Shown here one piece after another: positions 48,001-59,686 of a DNA stretch of 64,000 nt. Source of the stretch: Prototheca cutis (taxonomy: Eukaryota > Chlorophyta > Trebouxiophyceae > Chlorellales > Chlorellaceae); the NCBI GenBank assembly GCA_002897115.2, contig BCIH01000004.1:1330057-1394056 (forward strand). The letters run 5' to 3'. Under the pieces are notes generated by a model, which saw only the letters and a program-made list of their open reading frames with translations, made no database searches and was not told the origin of the DNA. The position numbers were made by a program, and so were the translations under genes. The stretch's first letter is position 1. Every line of letters begins with the position of its first letter.

Positions 48001-50857
48001 TGCCGCTCCAAGCGGTGCAGCCCTGGTAAGCATGCAACTCTGTGACCCCGGTTCCAGGCTGCTCATCAGCCGGCTCCACGAAGACGCACCGCCACTGACC
48101 GTGGAGCTTGCTCTGGGCACGGCAGACTGTGGTGGTGGAAATGGGACTGGCACGGCCCGGGCACTCTCCATCGAACTCGGCGACGACCTGGGGCTGGAGT
48201 CCTTACCAGGGACGAAACGAAACGCGGAGAATGGCAAGGCGGCCGCGGACTCCATGGCTCCGAACTGCAGGCATGTTCCCAAGTCCTGGACCAATTTGTG
48301 TCGTTGTAGGGCTGATGATGCATCGCCAAAGAAATTTGGCCTCCCCCAAGCATGCTGCTCTTGTCAGGCTTGTCACTATCTCATCCTGCAGTCTGCCAGT
48401 CACCAACCCCTCCCTTCCCAGCTCTCTTCTCACAACCTCCCCCCACTCACCCAAAACACACGCAAAGAAACAGGGTGTTGAGCGCGGTGCGGGAGGTGCA
48501 GCGCATTGCGGCGTCCAGCAGCCGGTGCATGCGCGAGATGCCAAAAGAAACCGCGGCGCAGGCCCGTGCGTGGTGGGCAGCGCGCCTGGCGCTGGACGAC
48601 GAGCTCGCTGCGCTGACGAGGATGCTGGGGGACGACTGGCTCGGACCTTGGCGCTGCCTGCTACGTGGAGGTTCCATGGGAGGTTGCGCAGAGGTGACCC
48701 CGGACGTAAGCATGGCGCTGCGGTGTCTGGGCCTTGATGGTGGAGAGATGAACTCGGATGTGCAGCAGCCAGTGCAAGCTTTATTGCACTGCCTGCTCTC
48801 CTCGCCGCTGGCACCGGACGATGCTGGGCGCGCGGCCCGAGCCGTGTTTTCTGCTGTGGCTAACGAGAGAGGGAGGAGTCGCAATGGCGATGGAACCTCC
48901 ACAGCAGCGGAGGAGAGTTCTCGCATCGCTGCGCTGGCGGGGATCCTCCTCGAGGCCAGCCGCCGCGGTGTTCAGCATCGCGGTGTTGCAGCGGCAGACA
49001 TGACCGCTGCCCCGGTTCCCACACAGGGTGATGTTTCTGCCGCACCAGCGTCCCCCACACGCCGGGCCATTCGGTTTGCCGACGAGCACGACGAGAATGG
49101 CGCAGCGGGAAGTGGGGTAAACATGACAGCAGCAGCAACCGGCATGGCAACTCCGGGGCGTGGGAGGGGCAGGGTTGGCATCGCACAGCAATCGTTGGCC
49201 ACCCCCGCGCCCCGACGCTCCGCTACCAGTCGTGATCGTGACCCTGGCTCGCTGGCGGGGCCACTGCAGAGCCTCAGCCTCAACGCTCGGACCCCGGGGA
49301 CGGGCTTCAAGTCGCGATCCCGTCTGCGCAGCATGCAGGGAGGAGACGTCGGAGACAAGACGCCCGCTGCTCCCCACAGCCGCCCACGGGCGACGAACGC
49401 CGCGGGCGGCTTGAAGACACCTGGTGCAGTGGCCCCAGGCACGGCAGCAGCGGCGCTGGGGCTCAAGACCTGGCCGCGGCATGTTGGTCCTGAAGCCGAT
49501 CCCAGGACGGTGCCGGCCCAACCGGCCGGTGTGACGAGAGGGAGCCGGCAGGAAGCTGCCCGTCGGCGCCCCATCATCCTAGTCCTTGACGGCCTGCTGC
49601 AGCAGCTGCCCTGGGAAAACGCACTGGACCTCGAGCATCAAAGGTGTCCTTTCTGTTCGTTTTTGGCGCCTATTGGATTCAGGGTGGTTTTTTGAAGGGA
49701 GTATTGGGTCAATGGACGTTAGAGGGCAGGGTCCTCAGCACAGCAAACCGCCTCCATGCAACTACCTCCCAACCGCAGCATGTACCGCATGCCGTCGCTG
49801 GCCCTGGCCCTGGCACTCGCCAAGCATCGCGGCGAACGGCAACGACCGGTGTCGCTGGTTTCCCCTAGCAATCCCCAGCCGCTGCGGCCCGTGTTTGACC
49901 CTGGAGATGCCTTTTACGTGCTTAACCCCGGCGGGGACCTGCACGACACGCAGGCCTCCCTCCAGCCCCTGTTCCGGAGACAGCCTCGCTGGCAGGTCAG
50001 CAGCTGATGGTATTACTGTGTTGAAGGGGCCGAGGGGTCGACGGCAGTGGAATGTCTTCAGACCAGGTGTGCCGTGTCCTTGATATACATACCCATGCCG
50101 CACTCCCAACAACCCCGTAAACTCCTCGACGCTCCACGACGCCACGACAGGGTGCCGCCGGCCGCGCACCCGAGGCCCCGGAGCTTGCGGATGCGCTGCG
50201 CTCGAGGGATTTCTTTGTGTACTGTGGGCACGGCAGTGGGGAGCAGTACCTTCCCCCTGCACGTCTGAGATCGTTGCGGGCCTCTGCCACCAGCCTCATC
50301 ATGGGCTGCTCCAGTGGGCGGCTTGCTGCATTACCTGGTGGTGAGGCCACGGGACCTGTGCTGGCCTATCTCCTTGCAGGTAAGCACTTGATTCATGGAG
50401 CCGGTGGTGAGGTGTTGTTCATCCAGAACTGTACAGAAATTGCCTGTGAAACACGGCTGCATGGGAGGCGTGCTGCTGGGTGCACTGTCCAGGGTGCAGC
50501 CCTGGCAGACCACGTATCACAGACCCACCGGCACCAAAGCAACCAGCAATTCACCCCGTCGCAGGTTGTCCGACGGCCACTGCCAATTTGTGGGATGTGA
50601 CGGACAAGGACATCGACCGGCTCACCAAGCAGCTGCTGGAGGGCTGGCTCGCTGGCGATGGCAACGGGGACGACGAGGACGGCGATGCCAGCATGCAGGT
50701 CGTGGCAATGGGCCCAGGCGCGATCAGATCTCGACTGTCAGATACAGGCGACGCGGTGGTACAGGCTCGAAGTGCATGCCGCCTCCGTTACCTCAACGGT
50801 GCCGCAGTAGTGACGTACGGCTTGCCGACCGCAGCGCTCGCCTCCAAACTGGCCTGA
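42052..50857 (+). CDS. ESP1: Separase (separin), cohesin-cleaving protease
   Basis: The caspase-like endopeptidase that cuts cohesin at anaphase, normally held by securin. Ten exons join to about 2282 residues: 42052-42540, 42894-43004, 43156-43835, 44079-44880, 45125-45994, 46211-48198, 48474-49643, 49779-49995, 50151-50379 and 50565-50857. The first three quarters are Ala/Leu-rich and helical with disordered Ser/Lys inserts, as in other separases. The protease end is unmistakable: [60 protein letters not shown], the catalytic His in [11 protein letters not shown] (about residue 2136), the catalytic Cys in IMGCSSG (about 2162), and [13 protein letters not shown]. Exon 1, 4 and 6 ends are the least certain. 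The exon 1 donor lies in a TG repeat and exon 4 could instead stop at 44865. No EF-hand insert was seen. Confidence 0.93.
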
Positions 50858-50960
50858 CAGCCTTGTGTGCTCGTTTTCCTTTTCTCAGGCGGCTGCACCA
50901 CACGGTTCTCCTTCCAAAGGCACACCCGTATTCGTGTCCGTGAGGTTCACAAGAATGCTC

Positions 50961-50965
50961 TGTAA
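50961..50965 (+). terminator. Putative TGTAA poly(A) signal, separase
   Basis: TGTAA occurs 104 bases after the separase stop codon and before the convergent sulfite oxidase stop at 51117. Confidence 0.45.
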
Positions 50966-51116
50966 CCAGCTGAAGATAATCTTTCTACAAAATGAAACAG
51001 TGCTGGGGTGGGTTGCAATAACTGCAGCAGCAACGGCTCGGAGAAACAACAAAAAAGCCTCCCAGCACCCAGCGCTGCAACTTTCAAGGGTGGGCTAAAG
51101 GAAAGAAAGAATGCGA

Positions 51117-52973
51117 TCACTTTTGGGCACCAGTCGTGCGATGGGTGACCTCTGGCGGGTCGAGCGTGGCAGCGTTGCCTTCCTCGCCGTCTGACCCGAC
51201 ACGCAGCTTGATGCGCGTCCAGGCGTTGCAGTTCACGCCACGCAGGTTCCAGATGGGTCCAGGGCTCTCAGGCTGCGTGTTGTATGATTCGTCCGTGGCC
51301 TTGGCCGCGATTTCCACGGTTCCAGCTCGTGGGTTGTCGGGCGTGGGGACCTCTGCCTCCCACAGCACCCAGGCCCACGCGCGGCCCGACTCCTGGGCCA
51401 CGCCCTCCAGCTCGGCGGTGTGCCAGGTGTCGCCTCCGTCTGCGGTGACATCTACCCTGATGACACGGTTGCCGCCGCCAGACCAGGCATAGCCCCGCAC
51501 CCGCACGACGTCGCCCGCCTCAATCTCTGCGCCTGCCGAAGGCTCACAGATCAGGCTGGTCACGGGCATGGCATGGATAGCAGGCGCGGACGTCCAGTCT
51601 ACTGTGTCCCAGTCCACAGACGGCGAAAATGACTTGTAGTCACGGCGCTGCCATAAAGTGTCTGCCTCTTCACCGCTCGCCACAATCTTGGTCAACTGAT
51701 TTTGTATGGATATTTTACGGTGATGGTGGCCGGTGAAGTACATGTTGAATGGTGTCATGGCAGCACAAACGTCCCCCCCCCTCCCCCGCAAAAAAACTAA
51801 AAATCTTTAGAACACTTGCATGACGACATGTCTCGTCAGACGTACCCATTTGACGCTGCGGCATCCTGCGGTGCCCGGAACGACGACGCGAACGGGTGCC
51901 CCGTGGTCCCGAGTGAGGGGCTGACCGTTCATTTCATAGGCAAGGAGGACGTCGCCGCGAGGATCTAGAGCACGATGCAGGGGAATGCTGGCGCCATAAA
52001 ACACTCCCGCACCGTCAGTATCGGCGCCCTCAAACTGCACGTGTCGCACACCTTCCTCCGCAGGGTCCATGCCTGCGGCACGGAGCACGTCTGCCAGGCG
52101 CGCGCCGCCCCAGACGGCGGTGCCGATGGCGGCACCCCCCCACTCCAGGCCCTTGACCTCCTTGACCCCATAAAATTCGTTGCGCCGGTTGCCCGAGCAC
52201 TGCACCGTCGCCACGATGCTGTGCTTTTTGAACCGCCGGCGCAGGTCGTCGACCGACAGCGACAGCTCCTTGAGGCCCTCGCCCTGGACCGACACGCGGT
52301 GGGTCTCTGGATCGAGCCGCGGCACGGGCAGGTGGTTGCGGATGTAAAAAAGCTCTGTGGGCGTGATGACCGAGCCTGTCAGCAGCTCACGCGGTGGCTC
52401 GGCGTTCATGGGCCGCATCGAGCGCACGACCAGCGCCGGCAGGCGGTCGGTGGGCTCGTCGGCGTACGGGTCTGTCACGGGGGCGGGTGGTCCGCCGGCC
52501 AGGTTGCCAATGCGGTAGCCCTCCAGGATGCCGCGCACCTCGGGCGTGTTGTGCTGCTGGTACATGGCCCAAAAGGGATCGATGGCACTGCCTGCCGCCA
52601 GCATCAGGCGCAGCTTGCCGCCCGGGTGGATGTCCAGCCAGTCCGTCACGTCGTACACGCCATCCTTGTACGTCACCCACACCCCGTCCTCGGGGGTTTT
52701 GTGCTTGGACACCTCCTCCTGGGTGTAGATGGGCAGGTCAGCCGCAGACTTGGCCCGGGCAGGGCCGGGGTGCGTGGCCCCGTAGAGGCCCAGCAAGCCC
52801 AGCGAGGCCCCGGCTGCCAGCAGTGGAGCCGACCAGGCGGCATGCCTCGCTGCGCTGCCCAAAGCTCCAGCGGTACCATGTGCCCGCGCCTGACGGGGAG
52901 CATTGACCGAGGGAGGGACACGGCGCCCTGGATCCAGCACCCGCCGTGCCAGACGAGTCAGTGCTCTCCGCAT
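51117..52973 (-). CDS. SUOX: Sulfite oxidase with cytochrome b5 domain
   Basis: A molybdenum enzyme oxidising sulfite to sulfate. Two exons, 52973-51846 and 51695-51117, give 568 residues; the ATG at 52973 is preferred over an in-frame GTG nine bases earlier. An Arg-rich presequence and one hydrophobic segment (APLLAAGASLGLLGLYG) suggest targeting to the mitochondrial intermembrane space. The cytochrome b5 domain (about 83-158) has both heme ligands, His 116 in DIHPGG and His 141 in YQQHNTPE. The molybdopterin domain carries FYIRNHLPVP, the molybdenum-ligating Cys 259 in TVQCSGNRR, RDHGAPVRVVVPG and VKW, then the dimerisation domain with WQRRDYKSFSPSVDWDTVDW. The heme domain makes it the animal type; land-plant enzymes lack it and sit in peroxisomes. 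Confidence 0.95.
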
Positions 52974-54205
52974 CCAGCGCACCGCCCCAGGGCTGAGGGA
53001 TCCACCTACTTTTGCAATCTACCAATGCATGAACAACATGGTATTTCTGAGCATGTTGTCCTGTGGGGACGGCAATGTGGAGATGGGGCCCCGGGTCACC
53101 ACCTTCCGTTCCGTTCCCTTTTTATCGGAATCTCATCTCCGGAAGCCCGTGGGCAGCCAGCTGGGCTGGGGCCTGTTGGCAATCAAGTCAATCTTGGGCG
53201 GGCAGCTCACTGGTGCCAAGCTGTGGTGGGCTCTGAACAATTGCAAGACATCACCCGATGTGCACTAATGACTAGGAGGAGAACATGTTGCACATGTTCT
53301 ACTGGGTTCATCTTGCAAAGTCTGTGGATCTGCAATGCATGTGAGCTTGCAAAGCAAAACATCTATTGGCTGGACCGCAATGCATTGCACTTACGCAAGC
53401 GAATGATGCACGCTTGACATATTGAATGTACGAATAAAGGGCACTAGTGATTCTGACCTGGGCACTCTGTACACGGGAGAGTAGTGGGGGACACTGCAGG
53501 ACAGACCACTGCCCACCTGGCATGCCAAAGCGTTAGAATGAAGACAAAAGATACTCCGTTCTGCAGGCAAGGCGTGGTCAACTCTCGCGACCAGTGTGTA
53601 CAAGGAGGGATCCTGAAGTGATCCCCACTTCCTAGGTCCCCCCTGGGATGACAGCCCCTCGCAGAGCGGGGGTGGTGGTCGCGTGCGAGAGAGGCGCTCG
53701 ACACTTGTCAAATTTGCCGAGCGACCACTCAAACGTGATGGCTAGCCCCTGCTAGCCTTAACAAAGCAGGCCCACCAGGGCCATGTATCTTCGGCTTCCA
53801 TTTCTGATTTTTGTCATTTCGCAGGTGCTGCGCCGGCTGAGCTGCCGGATCCTTGCTGGTGCTTGGGTGCTTGTCGAGCCTTGGGCCGCCGAGGTGAGGC
53901 TGTTGGTCACCCTGGCTGCCTGGTCTCTGGATCCTACAGGGGCATGCATGCGTGATACGTGTATTAATTCCAATGCCAGTGGCCGTTTTGGGGGCTTGGT
54001 GGGGACGAGGGCCGTGCGAGCGGGGACTGGCCTAGGCAGTAGGGGTTACTCGGAAGTTGCCAGCCGTGCCATGGGATTGCTGCTGAGCCATGCCGCTTTC
54101 AGCGGGACCACCGTACTTGCACCTGGACGGCTTGTGCCCTCTCATTCACCAATGCGCGCCCATGCACACAATCCCCGCAGGCTCGAGCCGGGCCTGCCCG
54201 CAACC
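52974..54205. other. Intergenic region with probable 5' untranslated intron of the symporter
   Basis: 1.2 kb separates the divergent sulfite oxidase and symporter starts. A good donor GAG|GTGAGG at 53893 and an acceptor CCCCGCAG ending at 54180, 25 bases before the symporter ATG, suggest an untranslated upstream exon. The open frame ahead of that donor (53783 on) is out of phase with the symporter start, so it is not the N-terminus. Confidence 0.4.
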
Positions 54206-56511
54206 ATGGGCCTCAGCCAGCATGGCTACTTGGTGCTGTGCTACTGCCTGGCAGCGTTTGTGCTGACGGCATTCTTCGCCTACGCCTGTGTCTATTCCTA
54301 CATTGCGCGCCGCCAAAATTCCACTGTTGAAAACTTTATCACAGCACGTGGCAAGGTGAGCACCATGTCTGGATTTTTTTTTTGGGGGGGGGGGGGGGGN
54401 NGGCGGGTAAGCATGGCGTTGGATTGCTGCTCGCACACAGGCATCGGACCTTTGTTTAGCCTGCACCTTCCCCATCAGCAGCACCTCAACCCCTCCCCAC
54501 GAACCTGACCCCAACTTGCAGTTATCGAGCGTGCGGATCGCGTGGGGCTTTTACGCGGCGGCTGTGGGGGCCTGGGTCGTGGTCGGGCCGCCCTCGTATT
54601 CTCCCTACGCCGGCGTGATCGGCTGCGTGATGTATGCCGTGTCCACCGGCCTGCCGCTGGTGGTGATTGCCTTTTGCGGCACCGCCATCCAGCGCAAGGT
54701 CCCACACGTGCTGTCGCTCACCGACTATGTGGGCTGGCGCTACGGCTACGTCGCGCAGTCATACATCGTGCTATTTGTGTGCTTCAACATGTCTGTCGGC
54801 ATGCTGGCTGAGTACACGACGATCGGCAGCCTGTTTGGGTCGTATGTGGGTTCCGAGACGTACCCCATTATCATTGTGGTCGGCGTGCTGACCATGGCGT
54901 ACACCGCCTATGGCGGGCTCCTGGTGTCCATCATCACCGACCAGGTCCAGGGGGCAGTGTCTGTGATCCTGGTTGTGGCCACGGTCATTTACGTGGCGGT
55001 GACGTTCCGGTACCCGCTGCCCACGCCCATGCCCTGCGACCCCAACGACCCCATGGGCTTTTGCATCTCTGGCACCAATGAGTCGGGGTGGGGCTCGCTC
55101 TTCTCCATGCCCGCCTCCCTCATCACCGCCACCATATTCAGCGAGGCCATGTGGCAGCGCGTGTGGGCCTCTGAGTCCAAGCACGCCGTGCGGAAAGCCT
55201 CTGTCATCGCCGCGTGCGGCGTCACGCTGGTGGTGTTCTTCACGGGATTCTGCGGGCTCCTAGGCGCGTGGGCGGGGCTCATCACGCCCGACACCAACCC
55301 AAACCTCTATCTTTTCACCGCGCTCAAGGGCGCGATGAACGACCAGGGCATGGTCGCCAACGCCATGGGCGTCGCCGTGCTCATCCTCACAGTCACCATG
55401 AACGAGTCGGCCGTGGACTCGATGCAAAACGGGCTGACTGCCGCCATCTCGACCCACTTCCTCCGGGGCCTGGACCTCTACTGGACGCGGCTGGCCGTGC
55501 TGCTCATCAACGTGCCCATCATGGTCGTCGCGACAAAGGGCTACACCGTGCTGCAGCTGTTCCTCCTCACAAACATGCTGTGCGCAACCACCGCCTTTCC
55601 CGTGCTGCTGGGGCTCATCGAGCGCCTGCAGCCCTACTACGGTGGTGGGTCTCTCCTCTTTACCAGCATCTTTACCATGTTCCTGACCTCGGGTAAGCAA
55701 AAGAAATTGGGGACCCAGATGTTGATGTTTTCTGGCTTTTTGGGAAGGATACACTGGCGAGCTTGTTTGAACCTGGGGATACCTCTCATAACATCACACA
55801 CATGCACCCTGCCCTCACCAAATGTGCAGTCTACGGCGTGAACTTTGACTGGAACGACAGTCTGTCGCGGTCGGAAAACATCAGCGAGGGCATGCACTAC
55901 ACCTGGATCGGCAACAACTACGACTACCGCTTCTTCCTGGTGAGGCTGGATTGGAGGGCTCGAGAGTGGGAAGCATGCTTGCACCCTGGAACCGCTGCAG
56001 CAACCAGCTGCAGGGCAATCGTTGGATCGCGCCACAACCCAGACTGACCCAAACCCCACCGCCCCCAAGTGCAGGTGGCGATCGGCTGCTCGCTCGGCAA
56101 CTTTCTGCTGTGCTGCGCTTTCTTCTACGTCCTCCGCACCTATGCCAAGCTGCCCCACCCGGCCGTGCCCGGGTTCACGGCACCGGCCACACACCCTTAC
56201 ATGGAAAAGTACAAGGAGCGCCTTGCGCCCGTCGAAGGTCCGTGCCAGTGCCGGCCGAGGGGAACATTGCTGTGCAATGGCGTGCACGCCCGCAACACCC
56301 CCTGGGCTGGCTGGCTTCAGAATCGCCAAAAAGGTTCACATGAGCCGACCGCCTCTCCCACCATCCCTAAACCACAGATGTGGAGACGTCCAAGTGGAGC
56401 GACTCGCGGACAGGCAACGGCAAGGAACAGAGCGAGGATGGGCCTGTGGGATTCCTGCCTGAGGGCAACTTGCACACTGCCATCGAGACGCCCAACCACC
56501 ACGTTATCTGA
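54206..56511 (+). CDS. Sodium:solute symporter (SSS family)
   Basis: A multi-pass transporter of the SSS family, the group that includes urea, proline, pantothenate and sugar symporters. Exons 54206-54355, 54522-55692, 55830-55939, 56075-56237 and 56378-56511 give 575 residues. The first membrane helix is LVLCYCLAAFVLTAFFAYACVY; about ten to twelve further helices follow. Family features include the early RRQNSTVENFITARGK loop, SLTDYVGWRYGYVAQ, MAYTAYGGLLVSIITDQVQG (the SSS signature region) and MWQRVWAS. The extracellular-type insert NWNDSLS-like segment and the acidic cytosolic C-terminus are not conserved. The substrate cannot be assigned; resemblance to urea transporter DUR3 is only at family level. 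An N pair at 54400-54401 follows a poly-G run in the first intron. Confidence 0.85.
54384..54401. repeat. Poly-G run with unresolved bases, symporter intron 1
   Basis: A run of 16 G is followed by two Ns, in the intron 54356-54521. It is probably a sequencing collapse. Confidence 0.9.
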
Positions 56512-57053
56512 TGTGTACACCGCTTGAGAACAAATAAAGGGCGGCTGCCTTGGTCGACCCCGGCCTTAACATTCACTACATTCAGTGCATACTAGTCTCG
56601 CCCCTGTTGCCTGCCAGACCCCTGCCCCTGACTGCGGCGCTACGCCTGCATATTGTGCTGCTTGCCGCCTTTCTCTTTTTTCCACGCCGGCTCAGGTCCC
56701 CGGGCGTTGCGCATTTCGCAGCCCTCCAAACCCAATGTAACAGTGGCTAACAACTCAAAGTGGGGTGCGGGACAGCAGACACCCAAAGGGCGGTGTCACA
56801 TACTCGGGCAAAAAGGGGCAGAGGGCAATTTCTGAGGCAATTATGAGGATGGCAAAATCATCTTCCTTCTCCTCCAGGAACACGAACGCGTGCTTGTGAG
56901 GTCATCTATCGCTTGCATTAAGAATCTGAGAGGTGCAGATGCACGATTCCCACCCTGGTAAGATGCTGGTCATAGGGGGGACTGGTGGTGGGGTCAATCC
57001 CTTCCTGCCCACTCCCCGTCATCTCTCCTCCAGGGTGGGTCTTCGGTGCCAGC
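56512..57053. other. Convergent 3' intergenic region
   Basis: 542 bases lie between the symporter and hydrolase stops. TGTAA at 56736-56740 may end the symporter transcript. No gene is seen. Confidence 0.45.
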
Positions 57054-58708
57054 TCACACAGAGAGATCAGCGGACTCAAAGTTGAAGAAGATGGCCATGA
57101 CGTTGAGCACCACGTCCATGTTCTGGATAAAGGCGGCGTGCCCCGAGTCGCCAAACATGGTCATCCAGGCAAAGGGCAGGCGCTTGGCGGCCAGCTTCTG
57201 GTTCTGAGCGGGGACAACGGGGTCCAGGGAGCCACCCAAGATATAGACATCGCGGTCGGTGACGTTGAGCAGGTTGTACTCGGTGTCCTCAAAGTAGTAG
57301 TTGACAATGGCACTCATCTGGCGAGAGGTGGTGGTGGCATTGGCCGAGATGTCCAGACGGTTGACGCCCTCCAGCTCGTAGTAGCAGGCTGCGACTTGGG
57401 CTGCGGGTGGAGGTGCGGGGTGGGGTGGGATGGGGAAGGGCCAATATTTTTGGTGGGTGGCAAGGAGAGTCCGTGGCAGGAGTAGCAGGGGACAGGTGCA
57501 TTGAAACAGAGGTTTACCAATGCAGTACCGTGCCCGCCACAATTTCAAAGAGAACAGACAATTCCACTATTCTGCCCATCACCTTGCTTACCGTTCTCAT
57601 ACTGCATGGGGAAGAAGGGGTCCAGGGCCTCCATCAGAGTCATGTTGGCCGAGTTGGTCAGGACCTTGGTACCCTCGGGGGTGGGGGGCGTGGAGTGCAT
57701 GCTGCCCGCGCTGCCGGAGAAAACAACAAACTTGTCAAAGTACTCGCCAAAGTTGCTGGCCGCGGTCAGCGTGATCATGCCCCCCATGGACCAGCCCACC
57801 AGGTGCGCCGGCTGCTCCAGCTCCAGAGCCTGCAGCGAGTTATGTGGGACAGTAGAGCGCTCTTGGCGGGTGCTGGAGTAGCGTCCGTTGGGAAGGTACG
57901 CCAAGCAAGGCTGACTGCAACTCCCCTTCTCCCGCCCAGAGCCTGCATGCCGCGTCCGCACCCAGACCACTACAGCCAGCTCTGCATCAAAAGGCAAGCC
58001 CACATGACACACCCACCTCGGCAAAGTTCTTGGTGTCATTGGCCATGCTCAGAATGGAGAGGGGGGCCTCGGGGTTGGTGTCCTGTCGGGAGTGGGGGGG
58101 TGATGGAGCGCACCATGGCTGAGCCAAGGTCGAGGCAGTGCAACGCGACCCGGACTTTCCATGCATTGCCTGATCCACAGCCAAACCCACCCCCCCTGCC
58201 CAGGGACGAACCTTGGAGAGACCCTGGCCGCGGTTGTCAAAGGTGATGACCTCCTGTTCGAGGGATAAGTGCTGAAGGAAGCGCAGGGGCCAGGAGCCCT
58301 GTGTGGAACCAAAGCCAGCAACCAGGATGATGGCCGGCCTGGTGCTGTTGGTGTTGCCGAACCGGTAGTACGCGATTTCAGCGTCGGGGATGCTCACATA
58401 CTGGGTCTCACCCATGAACTCGGTCTCTGTGGGGTCATACTCGGGCACCGTGGTGTTGCAGAAAGAGGCGAGCTCCTCCAGCTCTGCGCGGCCGGGGGCA
58501 AGAAAGGAGACGCGATTCAAACCCAGACGCGACTACCCAGGTCGAAACCCGATTCCATAGGTCATGTGTACACGTATTGACAGAGGTGGAATCCCAATTG
58601 GGTTCCGCCAGCGAGCCTCGACGCTAACTCACGCTCCGTCGTGAGGTAGCTGGTGGCCGCGCAGCCATGGACCAGGAGGGCCGCCAGGAACAGCCCAACG
58701 AGCTTCAT
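57054..58708 (-). CDS. Secreted alpha/beta hydrolase, tandem copy 1
   Basis: An alpha/beta-fold hydrolase with a signal peptide (KLVGLFLAALLVHGCAA), 332 residues from exons 58708-58633, 58483-58212, 58082-58017, 57829-57592 and 57400-57054. The oxyanion region is LVAGFGSTQGSW, the strand-4 motif is TFDNRGQGLS, the nucleophile elbow is GWSMGG (Ser about 152), the acid is in LGGSLDPVV and the His in FGDSGHAAF. Several N-x-S/T sites fit a secreted or vacuolar protein. Family members act on esters, epoxides, peptides or lactones; the substrate is unknown. It is the most divergent of three same-strand copies and has GWSMGG rather than G(V/L)SMGG. Intron positions match those of copy 3 exactly where present. 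Confidence 0.85.
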
Positions 58709-59686
58709 TGCGCTACAGTAAAAAAATGTGGCAGTTTGGCGAACGAAATCCTGGCGTCTGTCGGCTGTGCTCTGCGGTGGCCATCTCTTCTGACGGGGCG
58801 GCTCCCATGCGGCCGGCGTTGGCTGACCGGCCCCGGACCACCAGGCTGGTCCCGGCTACCACCCCTGGCGCCTTCAGACACTGCCGTCGGGAAACCGTGT
58901 GAAATGGCAGAAGGCACACCACCAAGGTCAGATAACCGTTCCATTATGACGAAAACACATTGCCAAATACAGATCGAATGTACGACTCAGATGGCGTATT
59001 CGCCGGCCGTACGGGGGTCAGCATTCCGGAGAATGGAATCAGCCCATCCGTACCGAACCGCGGGCACGGACACCCCTCATTGCTGATGGGGCTAGAGATT
59101 CGGAAGTCGGAAACCTGCGGGCATTGCGCGAAGCGTATGCACAACCCCTAAAACAATTGTTGTGCACTCGAGGAGGGATGGCACGGGAGGGACAGCGCTC
59201 GAGGAACAGCACGGGGTGTCACCGGCTTCGGTTTCGATGCCGGGCTGGCGTGCCGCTGACTGCCCACAACCGTGTAAGGAATGCAGTTCCGCGAGGTATT
59301 GCAAAGGGTGTTCGACAGTATGTTCCTATCAGCACAATATTAAACTGGGGATGCCGGGTGGATAGGAACAACGATGAGTGCGAACAGAGGGGCTCCTGCT
59401 ACGGATCCCTTCCCCTCTCCCCTTTCCCCTTCTCCCACACACCCAAAATATAAACACGCCAGGAAAGAATTATGCACTGGAATAGAAATTTACACAAAAG
59501 ATCGGTGTCAATAATCGTCAAATTGGAGCCGTATCATGCCCGGGAGTTGGAACACTCAGTCCAAACATGCACGGCAGCAAACCCCCGATGCATGGTTGGC
59601 CAACGCGCGCTCTCTCTCTTTCAAAATGACCCCTCTTCGCCTCATGCGGTGTGCACACGGGGGCAGAGCGCCAGCTGTCCTGATTC
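58709..59686. other. Intergenic region between hydrolase copies 1 and 2
   Basis: 978 bases. It should hold the promoter of copy 1 and the 3' end of copy 2 (TTACA at 59490-59494 is TGTAA on the minus strand, 193 bases past the stop). A short + strand frame at 59261-59365 has a cysteine pattern discussed under findings, but no complete gene could be built. Confidence 0.45.

Noticed and set aside
51975..53417. 480-codon + strand open frame opposite sulfite oxidase
   Set aside because: It is the antisense shadow of a GC-rich exon with strong codon bias. It has no domain, and the sulfite oxidase on the other strand is certain.
53783..53893. Hydrophobic N-terminal frame MYLRLPFLIFVIS upstream of the symporter
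   Set aside because: Splicing its good donor to the acceptor at 54180 puts it out of frame with the symporter ATG. It is more likely an untranslated exon.
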